Assembly (NCBI GenBank): GCA_016183615.1
Contig: JACPEG010000021.1
Location: 95,271 to 159,270, forward strand
Reading direction: 5' to 3'
DNA: 64,000 nucleotides
From: Betaproteobacteria bacterium
GTDB lineage: Bacteria; Pseudomonadota; Gammaproteobacteria; Burkholderiales; UBA6910
Part shown: positions 1 to 10,580 of the stretch, piece after piece
Layout of the letters: each line of letters begins with the position of its first letter
How positions within the stretch are numbered: the stretch's first letter is position 1
Made by a program: the position numbers and the translations under genes
The notes under the pieces: generated by a model
Database searches by the model: none
What the model saw: only the letters and a program-made list of their open reading frames with translations
Told to the model about the DNA's origin: nothing

Positions 1-79
1 GTCATGCCCAGAAATGAGAAAAGCGGGGCCGGGCAAGGCGAAAAACGTTCACCGCCGGGACCGATGATTCCGGGGACCA

Positions 80-109
80 AAATGGCGGGCGGGGGCCGAG
101 ACCCCCGCC
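80..109 (-). terminator. Probable Rho-independent terminator after clpA
   Basis: Read on the minus strand, an 8-bp GC stem (arms at 88-95 and 102-109, 6-base loop) lies 25 bases past the clpA stop. It is followed, after a few bases, by a short T run at 80-83. The position fits the end of the clpS-clpA transcript. The remaining bases 1-79 show no gene I can support. Confidence 0.55.
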
Positions 110-134
110 GGTAGAACGCGATGCGAAAGGAGCC

Positions 135-2393
<2,259 letters not shown>

Positions 2394-2394
2394 G

Positions 2395-2703
2395 CTACGT
2401 TTCCTCCATCACGCATCGTAGCGGATGTTCATGCTGCTTGGCAAAGGATACCACCTGTTCGACCTTGGTGGCGGCCACGTCCCTAGGATACACCCCGCAG
2501 ATGCCTTTGCCTTCCCTATGGACTTTGAGCATGATTTGGGTCGCCTGTTCGCGGTTCATGGAAAAAAACTTCTGCAGCACCGTGACCACGAAGTCCATGG
2601 GCGTGTAATCGTCGTTGAGCAGCATGACCTTGAACATGGGCGGCGGCTTGAGGCCGCTTTTCTTGGCCTCCAGTACCGTGCCTTCGCGATGCTTCGTTGC
2701 CAT
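2395..2703 (-). CDS. clpS: ATP-dependent Clp protease adaptor ClpS
   Basis: ClpS binds the ClpA N-domain and delivers N-degron substrates to ClpAP. The 102-residue product matches the family length. It carries the conserved core beginning [12 protein letters not shown], whose DD pair contacts the substrate N-terminus, and a later CGVYPRDVA segment. The first 25 residues are polar and basic, as expected for the flexible tail that enters the ClpA pore. It lies directly upstream of clpA with one base between stop and start, the classic adaptor-unfoldase pair. Confidence 0.97.
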   Translation of the reverse strand: MATKHREGTVLEAKKSGLKPPPMFKVMLLNDDYTPMDFVVTVLQKFFSMNREQATQIMLKVHREGKGICGVYPRDVAATKVEQVVSFAKQHEHPLRCVMEET

Positions 2704-2809
2704 GGGAGGTGCCTACTGCATGCCCGATGCCAGCGAGCATGAATCATTCATCGATAAGTTGCCGCGCCGCCCCGGTTCCACCGGACCCGCTGAAAACGTC
2801 CCGAACCAC

Positions 2810-2838
2810 TTGACGCGGACAAGGAATCTGGCGTAAAA
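2810..2838 (+). promoter_or_regulatory. Possible sigma-70 promoter of the cold-shock gene
   Basis: TTGACG at 2810-2815 is a good -35 element. Seventeen bases later GTAAAA (2833-2838) is a weak -10. Transcription from here would give a leader of about 110 bases before the cold-shock ATG. Long leaders of this kind are typical of cspA-type genes and act in temperature control. The leader is AT-rich just ahead of the ribosome binding site. The -10 match is poor, so the exact start is uncertain. Confidence 0.35.
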
Positions 2839-2955
2839 AGCGCTAGGTTGTTTGGTTTCAAGTCGTCTGCGTCCGGTCTTGCCGTTTTGCGGTCCTTGAA
2901 TCAAACAGTCGTCCGGGCATGCGCCCAATTTAATTTTTATATCAAGGAAGCAAAG

Positions 2956-3162
2956 ATGGCAACTGGTACTGTGAAGTGGTTCAACGACGCGAAGGGCTAT
3001 GGTTTCATCACGCCGGATGACGGCGGCGAGGATCTGTTCGCCCACTTCTCGGCGATCAACATGAGCGGTTTCAAAACCCTCAAGGAAGGCCAGAAGGTGA
3101 CCTTCGAAGTCACCCAGGGACCAAAGGGCAAGCAGGCCTCGAACATCCAGGCCGCACCGTAA
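2956..3162 (+). CDS. Cold-shock domain protein (CspA family)
   Basis: This 68-residue single cold-shock domain protein binds single-stranded RNA and DNA and acts as an RNA chaperone. The RNA-binding motifs RNP1 (KGYGFI) and RNP2 (DLFAHFS) are both intact, and the length is that of CspA. I chose the ATG at 2956 because it starts the canonical TGTVKWFN sequence and follows an AAGGAAG ribosome binding site; an in-frame earlier ATG would add an unrelated tail. It is a single gene with its own terminator. Whether it is cold-induced or constitutive cannot be told from sequence alone. Confidence 0.95.
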   Translation: MATGTVKWFNDAKGYGFITPDDGGEDLFAHFSAINMSGFKTLKEGQKVTFEVTQGPKGKQASNIQAAP

Positions 3163-3206
3163 GCCCTCCCGAGCGGCGCCCGCCGCCGGGGATCTCGAAT
3201 TCTTGG

Positions 3207-3243
3207 AAGACCCGTTTGGCCGAAAGGCCAGGCGGGTCTTTTT
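3207..3243 (+). terminator. Rho-independent terminator of the cold-shock gene
   Basis: Arms AAGACCCG (3207-3214) and CGGGTCTT (3233-3240) enclose an inner GGCC/GGCC stem with a GAAA tetraloop. A T tract of five follows at 3239-3243. It lies 45 bases after the stop codon. Confidence 0.85.
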
Positions 3244-3301
3244 GCATCCGCGACCCGCGAGTGCGCATTCCCCGGAACGCGCAATGGGTCCGCAAAACAC
3301 G

Positions 3302-3331
3302 AAGCCCCGGCACGGACGGGCCGGGGCTTTT
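3302..3331. terminator. Hairpin between csp and icd, probable icd terminator
   Basis: Perfect 9-bp arms AAGCCCCGG (3302-3310) and CCGGGGCTT (3321-3329) surround a 10-base loop. It stands between the convergent csp and icd genes, 43 bases past the icd stop, and has short T runs on both sides. It probably ends icd transcription and may back up the csp terminator. Confidence 0.6.
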
Positions 3332-3373
3332 GCCGGGCCGGAATCCCGGTGCAGCGTTCAGTGGGCGCGGCGA

Positions 3374-4621
3374 TTACCGGTGCATGCGGTCGATCATGGC
3401 CTGGCCGAACGCCGAGCAGGACACCTGGGTCGCGCCCTCCATCAGGCGGGCGAAGTCGTAGGTCACGATCTTGGCCTTGATGGTGTCCTCCATCGCCTGG
3501 ATGATAAGGTCCGCGGCCTTCAGCCATCCCATGTGCCGCAGCATCATTTCCGCCGAAAGGATGATGGAACCCGGGTTCACATAGTCCTTGCCGGCGTACT
3601 TCGGCGCGGTGCCATGGGTCGCCTCGAACATGGCCACCGAATCGCTCATGTTGGCGCCCGGCGCGATGCCGATGCCGCCCACCTGGGCCGCCAGCGCATC
3701 GGAGATGTAGTCACCGTTCAGGTTCAGGGTGGCGATCACGTCGTACTCGTCGGGGCGCAGCAGGATCTGCTGCAGGAAGGCGTCGGCGATCACGTCCTTG
3801 ATCACCACTCCGCCCTGGGGCAGGCGCATCCAGGGCCCGCCGTCCAGTTCCACTGCGCCGAACTCGCGCCGGGCCAGCTCATAGCCCCAGCTCTTGAACG
3901 CCCCTTCCGTGAACTTCATGATATTACCTTTGTGCACGAACGTAACCGAGCGCCGGTGGTTGTCGAGCGCGTACTGGATAGCTTTGCGCACCAGCCGCTC
4001 GGTGCCCTCGCGGGACACGGGCTTGACCCCGATGCCCGAGGAACCGGGAAACCGGATCTTCTTCACCCCCATGTCCTTGGTGAGATACTCGATGAGCTTC
4101 TTGGCCTCAGGGGACCCTTCCTGCCACTCGATGCCGGCATAGATGTCCTCTGAGTTCTCGCGGAAGATCACCATGTCGGTTTTTTCCGGGTGCTTCACCG
4201 GGCTCGGTACCCCCTGGAAGTAGCGTACCGGACGAAGACACACATAGAGATCGAGCTCCTGGCGCAGCGCCACATTGATTGAACGAATTCCACCGCCCAC
4301 CGGGGTGGTCAGCGGCCCCTTGATGGAGACCACGTACTCCCGGGCCGCCTGCAGGGTTTCCTCGGGAAGCCATACGTTCTCCCCGTAGACCTTGGTGGAT
4401 TTCTCCCCCGCAAAGATCTCCATCCACACGATCTTGCGCTCGCCCCCGTAAGCCTCCTCCACCGCGGCGTCGACCACCTTTTTCATGACCGGGGTAATGT
4501 CGACCCCGATACCATCGCCCTCGAGGAAGGGAATGATCGGGCGGAAGGGAACCGACAGGGTCCCGTTGTCATTTACGCGGATTTTCTCGCCGTTGGTGGG
4601 CACCTTGATATGCTGGTACAT
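3374..4621 (-). CDS. icd: NADP-dependent isocitrate dehydrogenase
   Basis: This enzyme of the TCA cycle converts isocitrate to 2-oxoglutarate and CO2, making NADPH. At 415 residues it has the length of E. coli Icd (416). The isocitrate-binding segment [13 protein letters not shown] contains the serine that Icd kinase phosphorylates in enterobacteria. The C-terminal part has the NADP-site sequence [12 protein letters not shown] seen in NADP enzymes. It sits at the branch point with isocitrate lyase, encoded 1 kb away, so the two compete for isocitrate. It is transcribed divergently from the RraA-like gene, with a short AT-rich region between. Confidence 0.97.
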   Translation of the reverse strand: MYQHIKVPTNGEKIRVNDNGTLSVPFRPIIPFLEGDGIGVDITPVMKKVVDAAVEEAYGGERKIVWMEIFAGEKSTKVYGENVWLPEETLQAAREYVVSIKGPLTTPVGGGIRSINVALRQELDLYVCLRPVRYFQGVPSPVKHPEKTDMVIFRENSEDIYAGIEWQEGSPEAKKLIEYLTKDMGVKKIRFPGSSGIGVKPVSREGTERLVRKAIQYALDNHRRSVTFVHKGNIMKFTEGAFKSWGYELARREFGAVELDGGPWMRLPQGGVVIKDVIADAFLQQILLRPDEYDVIATLNLNGDYISDALAAQVGGIGIAPGANMSDSVAMFEATHGTAPKYAGKDYVNPGSIILSAEMMLRHMGWLKAADLIIQAMEDTIKAKIVTYDFARLMEGATQVSCSAFGQAMIDRMHR

Positions 4622-4655
4622 GTCTGCTCCTGAAATAGGGTTTTCGGGGTACCGC

Positions 4656-4700
4656 TTGCCAGGCTCTGTCTAGTCTTATATCTTATATAATACATTATTC
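4656..4700. promoter_or_regulatory. AT-rich divergent promoter region between icd and the rraA-like gene
   Basis: The 146 bases between the two divergent starts include an AT-rich island with TATAAT at 4686-4691 on the plus strand and TATA-like sequence on the minus strand. This contrasts sharply with the GC-rich surroundings. No -35 at ideal spacing is evident; TTGCCA at 4656 is 24 bases away. It probably holds both promoters, but I cannot place the starts. Confidence 0.35.
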
Positions 4701-4767
4701 GCCGGTCCCGGCCAAATCGCGAGGAAGGATGGGGCGGCGGCCGGATTCATTCACGAGGGAGAGTCAT

Positions 4768-5247
4768 ATGGTATTCAAAACCACCGACCTTTGCGACGCC
4801 AACGAAGGCAGGGTCCGGGTCCTCACGCCCATGTTCCGCAGCTATGGCGCGAATATCGCATTCAGCGGGCGGATCGAGACCGTAAAGGTTCATGAGGACA
4901 ACGTGCTGGTGCGCCAGGCACTGTCCCAGGACGGCCACGGCAAAGTCCTGGTGATAGACGGTGGCGGCTCCATGCGCTGCGCCCTGGTGGGCGACCAGCT
5001 GGCCGAACTCGCCCACCGAAACGGCTGGGAGGGCATCGTCGTCTACGGTTGCATCCGCGATTCCTCGGCCATCAACCAGATCTCCATCGGGGTGCGGGCC
5101 CTCAACGCAAATCCCCTGAAAAGCGTCAAAAAGGGGGCGGGGGACAGCGACGTGCCGGTGAATTTTGGCGGGGTCACCTTCACGCCCGGGCATTTCCTTT
5201 ATGCCGACGAGGATGGGATTGTGGTCTCGGAATCGGCGCTGGAATGA
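4768..5247 (+). CDS. rraA: RraA family protein (regulator of RNase E activity)
   Basis: The 159-residue product matches RraA (161 residues in E. coli). Members bind RNase E and inhibit its endonuclease activity; relatives with the same fold act as oxaloacetate decarboxylases or aldolases. The sequence keeps the N-terminal TTDLCDAN, the central VIDGGGSMRCALVGDQLAELA region and the C-terminal FTPGHFLYADEDGIVVS. I chose the ATG at 4768, behind a GAGGGAGAG ribosome binding site, because it gives the family's N-terminus. It stands alone between icd and aceA. Family is certain; the RNase E role is inferred from the close match to the proteobacterial RraA type. Confidence 0.88.
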   Translation: MVFKTTDLCDANEGRVRVLTPMFRSYGANIAFSGRIETVKVHEDNVLVRQALSQDGHGKVLVIDGGGSMRCALVGDQLAELAHRNGWEGIVVYGCIRDSSAINQISIGVRALNANPLKSVKKGAGDSDVPVNFGGVTFTPGHFLYADEDGIVVSESALE

Positions 5248-5676
5248 ATCCAATTCCCGGCACCGCACCATACAATGTGAAATGTTATTTCGCAATACGG
5301 AATTATGGAAACTATACATATCGCAACACTATGTTTAATTGATGATTAATTTTCATAAAAAATTTGTTGCGTTGCATAAAAACGTATTGCTACACTTTTT
5401 CAAGTATCACGAACGCCGGCTCAAGCCAACCGAAGGCCGGTGTCCCCCAGGGCTGATGTCAACCACATCCCGCCCGCCAGGTCTGCCAGATTCGATCTCT
5501 GGCCGCCCCGTGAAACGAATGTGGCGGTTCGCCGTCGGCATTCACTTTGGCCGGAGTCAGCTCCGGGGCGCTACGTCCACCCGACATACGCTTCTGGAAC
5601 CGCTTCGACCTCGGGACGCAGGCGCGGGATTCCCCCAAGCCACCCCATTTAATTTCTGATGCAGAGGAGAGATTAG
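5248..5676 (+). promoter_or_regulatory. 429-base gene-free leader region of aceA
   Basis: No credible gene lies here. The first 150 bases are strongly AT-rich against a GC-rich background. They include a palindrome at 5287-5303 (ATTTCG, 5-base gap, CGGAAT), shaped like a transcription-factor operator, and a possible sigma-70 promoter at 5367-5396 (TTGCGT, 18 bases, TACACT). The following 250 bases are GC-rich with small hairpins, for example at 5550-5570, and would be an untranslated leader. The aceA ribosome binding site GAGGAGAG ends at about 5671. Confidence 0.4.
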
Positions 5677-6984
5677 ATGACTCGTGACCAAGAAATTGCT
5701 CGACTGAAGAAGGACTGGGCGGAAAACCCCCGGTGGAAGGGCGTCAACCGCCCGTACACCGCCGAGGACGTGTACCGCCTGCGCGGCACCGTGCAAATCG
5801 AGCACACGCTCGCCAAACGCGGCGCCGACAAGCTCTGGAAGTACCTCAATACTGAACCCTACGTGAATTCATTGGGGGCGCTCACCGGCAACCAGGCGAT
5901 GCAGCAGGCCCGGGCCGGGCTCAAATCCATCTACCTCTCGGGCTGGCAGGTGGCGGCGGACGCCAACGACAGCCTGCAGATGTATCCGGATCAGTCGCTG
6001 TACGCAGTCAGTTCGGTGCCCACCGTGGTGCGGCGGATCAACAACGCCTTCATCCGCGCCGACCAGTTGCATCATGCCGAGGGCAAGGATGATATCGACT
6101 GGTTCGTCCCCATCGTGGCCGATGCCGAGGCCGGTTTCGGCGGCGTGCTGAACGCCCATGAGCTGATGAAAGACATGATCGACGCCGGCGCCGCCGGGGT
6201 GCACTTCGAGGACCAGCTCGCCTCGGCCAAGAAGTGCGGCCACCTGGGCGGCAAGGTTCTGGTGCCCACCCAGGAAGCGGTGAACAAGCTGGGGGCGGCA
6301 CGTCTCGCGGCCGACCTCTGCGGGGTGCCGACGATCCTGCTGGCCCGCACCGACGCGGAAGCCGCCAACCTGCTCACCGCCGACGTGGACGAGCGCGATC
6401 GCCCGTTCTGCACCGGGGAGCGCACCGCGGAGGGCTTCTACCGGGTGAAAAACGGGCTTGAGGCGTCCATCGCCCGCGGCCTGGCCTACGCGCCCTACGC
6501 CGACCTGTGCTGGTGCGAAACCGGCAAGCCGGACCTGGACTTCGCCAAGAAGTGGGCAGAAGCGATCCGCAAGGAATACCCGGGCAAGATGCTGGCCTAC
6601 AACTGCTCGCCCTCCTTCAACTGGAAGAAGAACCTGGACGACGCCACCATCGCCAAGTTCCAGCGCGAGCTGGGCGCCATGGGCTACAAGTTCCAGTTCA
6701 TCACCCTGGCGGGCTTCCATCAGATCAACTACGGCATGTGGGAGCTGGCGAGCGGCTACGCCAAGGAAGGCATGAGCGCCTACGTGCGCCTGCAGGAAGC
6801 GGAATTCGCCGCGGAGAAGCGCGGCTATACCGCCACCAAGCACCAGCGGGAAGTGGGCACCGGCTACTTCGACGAGGTGACGCAGGTGATCCAGGGTGGC
6901 CAGTCGTCGCTCACCGCCCTTACCGGCTCCACCGAGGAAGAGCAGTTCCACGCCCCGGAAAAGCCCAAGCTTGCAGCGGTGTAA
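5677..6984 (+). CDS. aceA: Isocitrate lyase
   Basis: This enzyme splits isocitrate into glyoxylate and succinate, opening the glyoxylate shunt for growth on acetate or fatty acids. It has 435 residues, as in E. coli AceA (434). The active-site signature KKCGHLGGK carries the catalytic Cys187, and the metal-binding [10 protein letters not shown] lies near 147-156. A strong GAGGAGAG ribosome binding site precedes the ATG. Malate synthase and the AceK kinase are not adjacent, so the shunt genes are not in one operon here. The long AT-rich upstream region points to separate carbon-source control. Confidence 0.97.
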   Translation: MTRDQEIARLKKDWAENPRWKGVNRPYTAEDVYRLRGTVQIEHTLAKRGADKLWKYLNTEPYVNSLGALTGNQAMQQARAGLKSIYLSGWQVAADANDSLQMYPDQSLYAVSSVPTVVRRINNAFIRADQLHHAEGKDDIDWFVPIVADAEAGFGGVLNAHELMKDMIDAGAAGVHFEDQLASAKKCGHLGGKVLVPTQEAVNKLGAARLAADLCGVPTILLARTDAEAANLLTADVDERDRPFCTGERTAEGFYRVKNGLEASIARGLAYAPYADLCWCETGKPDLDFAKKWAEAIRKEYPGKMLAYNCSPSFNWKKNLDDATIAKFQRELGAMGYKFQFITLAGFHQINYGMWELASGYAKEGMSAYVRLQEAEFAAEKRGYTATKHQREVGTGYFDEVTQVIQGGQSSLTALTGSTEEEQFHAPEKPKLAAV

Positions 6985-7005
6985 AAAAACCTGCCGCTCC
7001 GGGCA

Positions 7006-7046
7006 AGACAGAAACGCCGCACCCACAAGGTGCGGCGTTTCTGTCT
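7006..7046 (+). terminator. Perfect 18-bp hairpin after aceA
   Basis: An 18-bp perfect stem (7006-7023 with 7029-7046) and a CACAA loop lie 21 bases past the aceA stop. An A run precedes the stem, but no long T tract follows. It may end aceA transcription, possibly in both directions, since the convergent hupE-like gene ends about 90 bases further on. Confidence 0.6.
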
Positions 7047-7047
7047 G

Positions 7048-7136
7048 ATAAACGGGAAACGGTAATCAGGAAATGGCAAGAAACCCGCTGTTCACTGCTC
7101 ACTGTTTACTGTTCACCGTTCACCTTTCACTCTCAC
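7048..7136. repeat. Inverted pair of 7-base tandem arrays, locus A
   Basis: The right arm (7088-7136) is seven consecutive 7-base units close to CTGTTCA. The left arm (7048-7080) is about four decayed units of the complementary type, close to GTAAACG. They lie between the convergent aceA and hupE-like genes. The last right-arm unit overlaps the stop codon of the minus-strand gene at 7133-7135. The same family occurs at 12.1, 15.7, 23.9 and 44.0 kb. Confidence 0.75.
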
Positions 7137-8257
7137 ACCGCAATCAGTTTCAGATCGAATACGCGCTCCAGCAGCCATACGAAGGCGAGCGCAGCAATCG
7201 CGCACGATCCCCCCACCAGGACCATGCGGCGGTAGAGCCAGGTTCCGCGCACCCCGAAGGCGAAGGGCAGGAACGCGCTGACGATGGCGAGCTGCCCCAC
7301 TTCCACGCCCACATTGAAGCCTACCAGCGCTACCAGCAGCGCTCCCTGAGGCAAGCCCAGGTCCGCCAGAACGCTGGCAAAGCCGAAGCCGTGGACCAGG
7401 CCGAAGCCGAAGGCCACCATCCAGCGGCCTGCCATGACCACCGGAACCACGTTGTTGAGGGCAGCCACCAGGACCGATGCGGCAATGGCGGATTCCACAA
7501 TTCTCGAAGGGATCGAGATCACGCCCAGGGCGGCCAGGCTCAGGGTAATGGAATGGGCAACCGTGAAAGACGTCACGATCTTGAACACGTCCCAGAACGC
7601 CGGCCGGAACCGCTCCACCGGGTGCCACGTCCGATTGCGGAATGCCAGCACAGCCGGGAATAGGAGGGAGAGCAGAAACAGGACGTGGTCGAAACCGATC
7701 CAGATATGCCACACGCCCTCCGCGCTATAGTCGAAGAACTGCCTGAGGCGGCTTACCTCCCCTAGGCTGAATTCCTGCGCCGCCTTTTCGGGACTGAAAA
7801 TCCCGGTGACGGTGCCGCCCGGGTGCTCGAGCCGAAGCAGGCCCTTGTGCTGGGGATCCAGATCGAAGAACAGCGCGTATTCGACGCTTACCGATTCGAT
7901 GGCCGAACCGCAATCTGCCGCAAAGCGCATCACGGCGTAGGCGCCGTCGCTGTGGTCGTCGACCAGGTGCCCGGTAGCCTGCGTCGGGCAGTGGGCGCGT
8001 CCGGCACCGATTTTGAGCCGTGGCAGGGCATAGGCCGCGATGTCCCCGTGCCGCGTTCTGAGCTCTCCCCAGTTTATCTCCCCGTCGTCGTTGGCATCGA
8101 GCCCGATGGCGAAATCCAGGTCCCGCAGCGCGATGTCCCACTGGCCCTCGACCCGGGCCCCCTCCACCCGCAGCACGAGGTAGGAATCGCTCGGCTTATG
8201 GGCCTCGGCGGCGCCGGCCAATAGCAGCAAAAGCAGCGCAAGCCCCCACCGCCTCAT
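7133..8257 (-). CDS. HupE/UreJ_2-like membrane protein with exported N-terminal domain
   Basis: The 374-residue product starts with a signal peptide (about 1-19). An exported domain follows, including an EF-hand-like loop DANDDGEINWGE (54-65) that could bind calcium. From about residue 180 to the end there are roughly six membrane segments, containing HIWIGFDHVLFLLSLL and VHGFGFASVL, which match the HupE/UreJ_2 family. Family members are associated with metal metabolism, but this subgroup has no proven role, and no hydrogenase or urease genes are nearby. Its start overlaps the stop of the upstream TPR gene by four bases (ATGA), so the two are translationally coupled. Function remains unassigned. 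Confidence 0.75.
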   Translation of the reverse strand: MRRWGLALLLLLLAGAAEAHKPSDSYLVLRVEGARVEGQWDIALRDLDFAIGLDANDDGEINWGELRTRHGDIAAYALPRLKIGAGRAHCPTQATGHLVDDHSDGAYAVMRFAADCGSAIESVSVEYALFFDLDPQHKGLLRLEHPGGTVTGIFSPEKAAQEFSLGEVSRLRQFFDYSAEGVWHIWIGFDHVLFLLSLLFPAVLAFRNRTWHPVERFRPAFWDVFKIVTSFTVAHSITLSLAALGVISIPSRIVESAIAASVLVAALNNVVPVVMAGRWMVAFGFGLVHGFGFASVLADLGLPQGALLVALVGFNVGVEVGQLAIVSAFLPFAFGVRGTWLYRRMVLVGGSCAIAALAFVWLLERVFDLKLIAV

Positions 8258-9441
8258 GGCGCCGTCTTCCGAAGCTGCTCCGCGAGGCGCCGTATGTAGA
8301 CGTCCTCATGACGCGCATTCGCCAGCCAGTCGAGCGCCGGTTTCGCGGCCCGGGGATCTCCCGCGCCAAGCGCCGCTTCCATGAGCATTCGGGCATCGCC
8401 GGGTTCGCGCTGGGTAAGGTAATTCTCCTGGGCAAGCTTCAGCGCCTCCTTGGGCCGTTTGAGGAATTGGAGGGTAAACCGGGCCTCGTCCTGGAGGTGC
8501 AGCTTGTCGCCCCGCAGCCGCGCCGCGTCGAAGCGGGCGCGAATCGTGGCCTCGTGCCCCGCGGCCTGCCTCAGGCCCATCGCCTTTTCCGCCAGGGCCA
8601 GTCGCACCAGCAGCACGTCCGAGCGCTCGTGCCCCTTCAGCAGCGCCACGACTTCCGCCGGCCGGTTCTGGTCCAGGAGGAACTCGGCGTAGACCGCCAG
8701 CAGGTAGTTGTCCCGGATCCCGACCGCCAGAGCCTGCCTGAAATGCCGGTCCGCCTCCGCCGGGAGTCCCAGCCGGTCGGCGATTTCCGCGAGCCGGGTC
8801 AGCACCCATAGCCGTTGGGTGGGCGTGGCGGCGGGGGCGGCGTCCAGGGCGCGGCGCAGCCCGGCGTAAGCGGCCTCGGCGCCGCCCGAAAGCGCCTCCA
8901 CGGTCGCCGCACAGCCCAGTACCATCAGGTCGGCGTAGAGACCGCGCATGCCCTCACAATCCCGCCTGGCGTCCGGATACCGGGCCTGCACGATATGGAT
9001 CACCGCGCGCTGGAACCAGGCGGCGCCGTTCCGGGAATCCTTGGCCAGGGCCCGGTCCAGGTCGGCAATCGCACCGTCGAAATCGTGCAGGTACTGGCGC
9101 AAGGTCGCCCGCAGGAGGAGCGCACCTGCGGGGGCATCCGCCGCGTCCCACCAGGGCTTCAGGGCGGACTGAGCGTAGCCGATATAGCGCGGGTCGCCCT
9201 CGGCCAGCGCAAGCCCGTAGTAACGCTCGGCCAGGGTCAGCGCCACCCCCAGGTCTTGGGTATTCCGGGATAGCTCCTGTCGCAAGCGCCGTACCTCCCG
9301 CCAGGCCGGGTCTCCCGCCCTGACGGGGAGGCGCTCCAGCACCTGGGCATCGTCCCTCGGCAGGTAGGGTGCGGCGGGGGCAGCCGCGGCCCAGGCCAGC
9401 AGCGCCAGTCCCGGAATCAGACGCCAACCGGGTCCCACCAT
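8254..9441 (-). CDS. Exported tetratricopeptide-repeat protein of unknown function
   Basis: The 395-residue product has a signal peptide (about 1-24, ending in an APAAP-type cleavage region) followed by helical repeats of TPR type. Clearest is FDGAIADLDRALAKDSRNGA near 120-140, with further repeats to about 290. TPR proteins hold partners together; no enzymatic motif is visible. It is the first gene of a two-gene unit with the HupE/UreJ_2-like gene, overlapping it by four bases, so it probably works with that membrane protein at the periplasmic face. The partner relation is an inference from coupling. Confidence 0.7.
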   Translation of the reverse strand: MVGPGWRLIPGLALLAWAAAAPAAPYLPRDDAQVLERLPVRAGDPAWREVRRLRQELSRNTQDLGVALTLAERYYGLALAEGDPRYIGYAQSALKPWWDAADAPAGALLLRATLRQYLHDFDGAIADLDRALAKDSRNGAAWFQRAVIHIVQARYPDARRDCEGMRGLYADLMVLGCAATVEALSGGAEAAYAGLRRALDAAPAATPTQRLWVLTRLAEIADRLGLPAEADRHFRQALAVGIRDNYLLAVYAEFLLDQNRPAEVVALLKGHERSDVLLVRLALAEKAMGLRQAAGHEATIRARFDAARLRGDKLHLQDEARFTLQFLKRPKEALKLAQENYLTQREPGDARMLMEAALGAGDPRAAKPALDWLANARHEDVYIRRLAEQLRKTAP

Positions 9442-9605
9442 GAAAATCCTCCCAGGGAAAGTTGAAAACGGCGGATTGTAGCGGACCCCCCCGCGCGCAT
9501 CCAGCGCCGTTGGCTGTCAACCCGGTGCAGTACGGGAGCGTTTTAGGCTTTGACACTGAATGCGTGTCCTGTATTAACCGTTAACCAACACCCTGAGGAG
9601 TTTCA

Positions 9606-9950
9606 ATGAGCAAACTACTGTCCGCGCTGATCGCGGCCGCGATTGCCGGTACCTTGAGCTTCAATGCCGTGGCCGCCAAGCCTGTGACCGCCGAAGGCAC
9701 CAAGGCCGAGGCCAAGAAGGAAGAAAAGAAGGAAATGAAGGGGGAGAAAAAGGTCAAGAAGGAGAAAAAAGCGAAAAAGGAAAAGAAAGCCAAGAAAGAA
9801 AAGGCCGCCGAAACTCCCAAAGCTGAGCCGGCCAAGCCGGCGACCCCGGCGACTCCAGCCACCCAGGGCAAGCCGGCAACCCCAGCCACCCCGGCGACCC
9901 CGGCCATCCCGGCCATCCCGGCGAAACCCGCTGAGCCCGCGAAGAAATAA
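9606..9950 (+). CDS. Small exported Lys/Ala/Pro-rich protein
   Basis: This is a 114-residue protein with a clear signal peptide (MSKLLSALIAAAIAG... to about residue 23). A strongly basic Lys/Glu run (about 32-70) follows, rich in KKEKKAKKEK-type repeats, then a Pro/Ala/Thr tail of PATPATPA repeats. No enzyme motif is visible. The 5' end repeats in the gene 550 bases downstream, so the two are paralogues. A GAGGAG ribosome binding site precedes the ATG, and a terminator follows. The Lys-rich section could bind nucleic acid or a polyanionic surface, as in histone-H1-like or cell-wall-associated proteins. That role is a guess. Confidence 0.65.
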   Translation: MSKLLSALIAAAIAGTLSFNAVAAKPVTAEGTKAEAKKEEKKEMKGEKKVKKEKKAKKEKKAKKEKAAETPKAEPAKPATPATPATQGKPATPATPATPAIPAIPAKPAEPAKK

Positions 9951-9972
9951 GGGAACCGGAAGCGATCTCCAG

Positions 9973-10004
9973 GGAAAAGGTGGGAGTGCCCGCCTTTTCC
10001 TTTT
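9973..10004 (+). terminator. Rho-independent terminator of the first Lys-rich gene
   Basis: Arms 9973-9984 and 9989-10000 pair over 12 bases with one G-T pair around a 4-base loop. A TTTT run follows at 10001-10004. It begins 22 bases past the stop. Confidence 0.75.
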
Positions 10005-10158
10005 GTGACTCAATACATTACAATTTTCCGGCCGGCTTTTCGGGAGGGAACGGGGACTTGTTCCCGGGACGTCAACCATTTTCGATCATGGCCGTTAAAG
10101 CATGCACCGGCGAAAGTCGGTTTATGGTCTTATATAACTAACCTCTAGAGGAAATACC

Positions 10159-10467
10159 ATGAGCAAACTGCTGTCCGCCCTGATCGTCGCCGCCCTCGGC
10201 GCCGCCCTGAGCCTGAACGCCGTGGCTGCCAAGCATATGGCCGCCGAGGCGCCCAAGGCCGAGATGAAGAAGGAAGAAATGAAGAAGGAAGAAAAGAAGG
10301 AAATGACGAAGGAAGAGAAGAAGGGGAAGAAGGCCACCAAGAAGGCCACCAAGAAGGAAGCCAAGGCGGAAAAGAAGGAAATGAAGGGAGAAGGCAAGAA
10401 TCCCTGCGCCGCGAAGAATCCCTGCGCCGCGAAGAAGGAGATGAAGAAGGAAGAAATGAAGAAGTAA
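10159..10467 (+). CDS. Small exported Lys/Glu-rich protein with NPCAAK repeats
   Basis: This 102-residue paralogue of the gene at 9606 has a nearly identical signal peptide (MSKLLSALI start, NAVAAK cleavage region near 24). The body is almost entirely Lys, Glu, Met and Ala in repeats such as EMKKEEMKKEEKKE. Near the C-terminus two tandem NPCAAK units supply the only cysteines, spaced six residues apart. These could bind metal or cross-link the protein. An AGAGGAAA ribosome binding site precedes the ATG. The gene has its own upstream region and terminator, so it is an independent unit. I do not recognise a function. Confidence 0.65.
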   Translation: MSKLLSALIVAALGAALSLNAVAAKHMAAEAPKAEMKKEEMKKEEKKEMTKEEKKGKKATKKATKKEAKAEKKEMKGEGKNPCAAKNPCAAKKEMKKEEMKK

Positions 10468-10487
10468 GCTTCTTCCCTCTTCATGAG

Positions 10488-10515
10488 AAAGGCAGGGCCA
10501 CACCCTGCCTTTTTT
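10488..10515 (+). terminator. Rho-independent terminator of the second Lys-rich gene
   Basis: Arms AAAGGCAGGG (10488-10497) and CCCTGCCTTT (10503-10512) enclose a 5-base loop. A T tract runs to 10515. Confidence 0.85.
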
Positions 10516-10580
10516 GTTTCTGCTGTCGGCGGTGCCGGACCTCTCCGGGCGCCGACCACGCGGTAGAATTGCGCGGAATC

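Noticed and set aside
9581..9916. Minus-strand frame encoding Gly/Val/Ala repeats opposite the Lys-rich gene
   Set aside because: It is the complement of the PATPA codon repeats; it has no ribosome binding site and the plus strand has a signal peptide, ribosome binding site and terminator.
10569..10580. TTG at 10569 as the nudJ start
   Set aside because: The ATG at 10581 gives the family's start sequence; the four extra residues are not seen in NudJ proteins.
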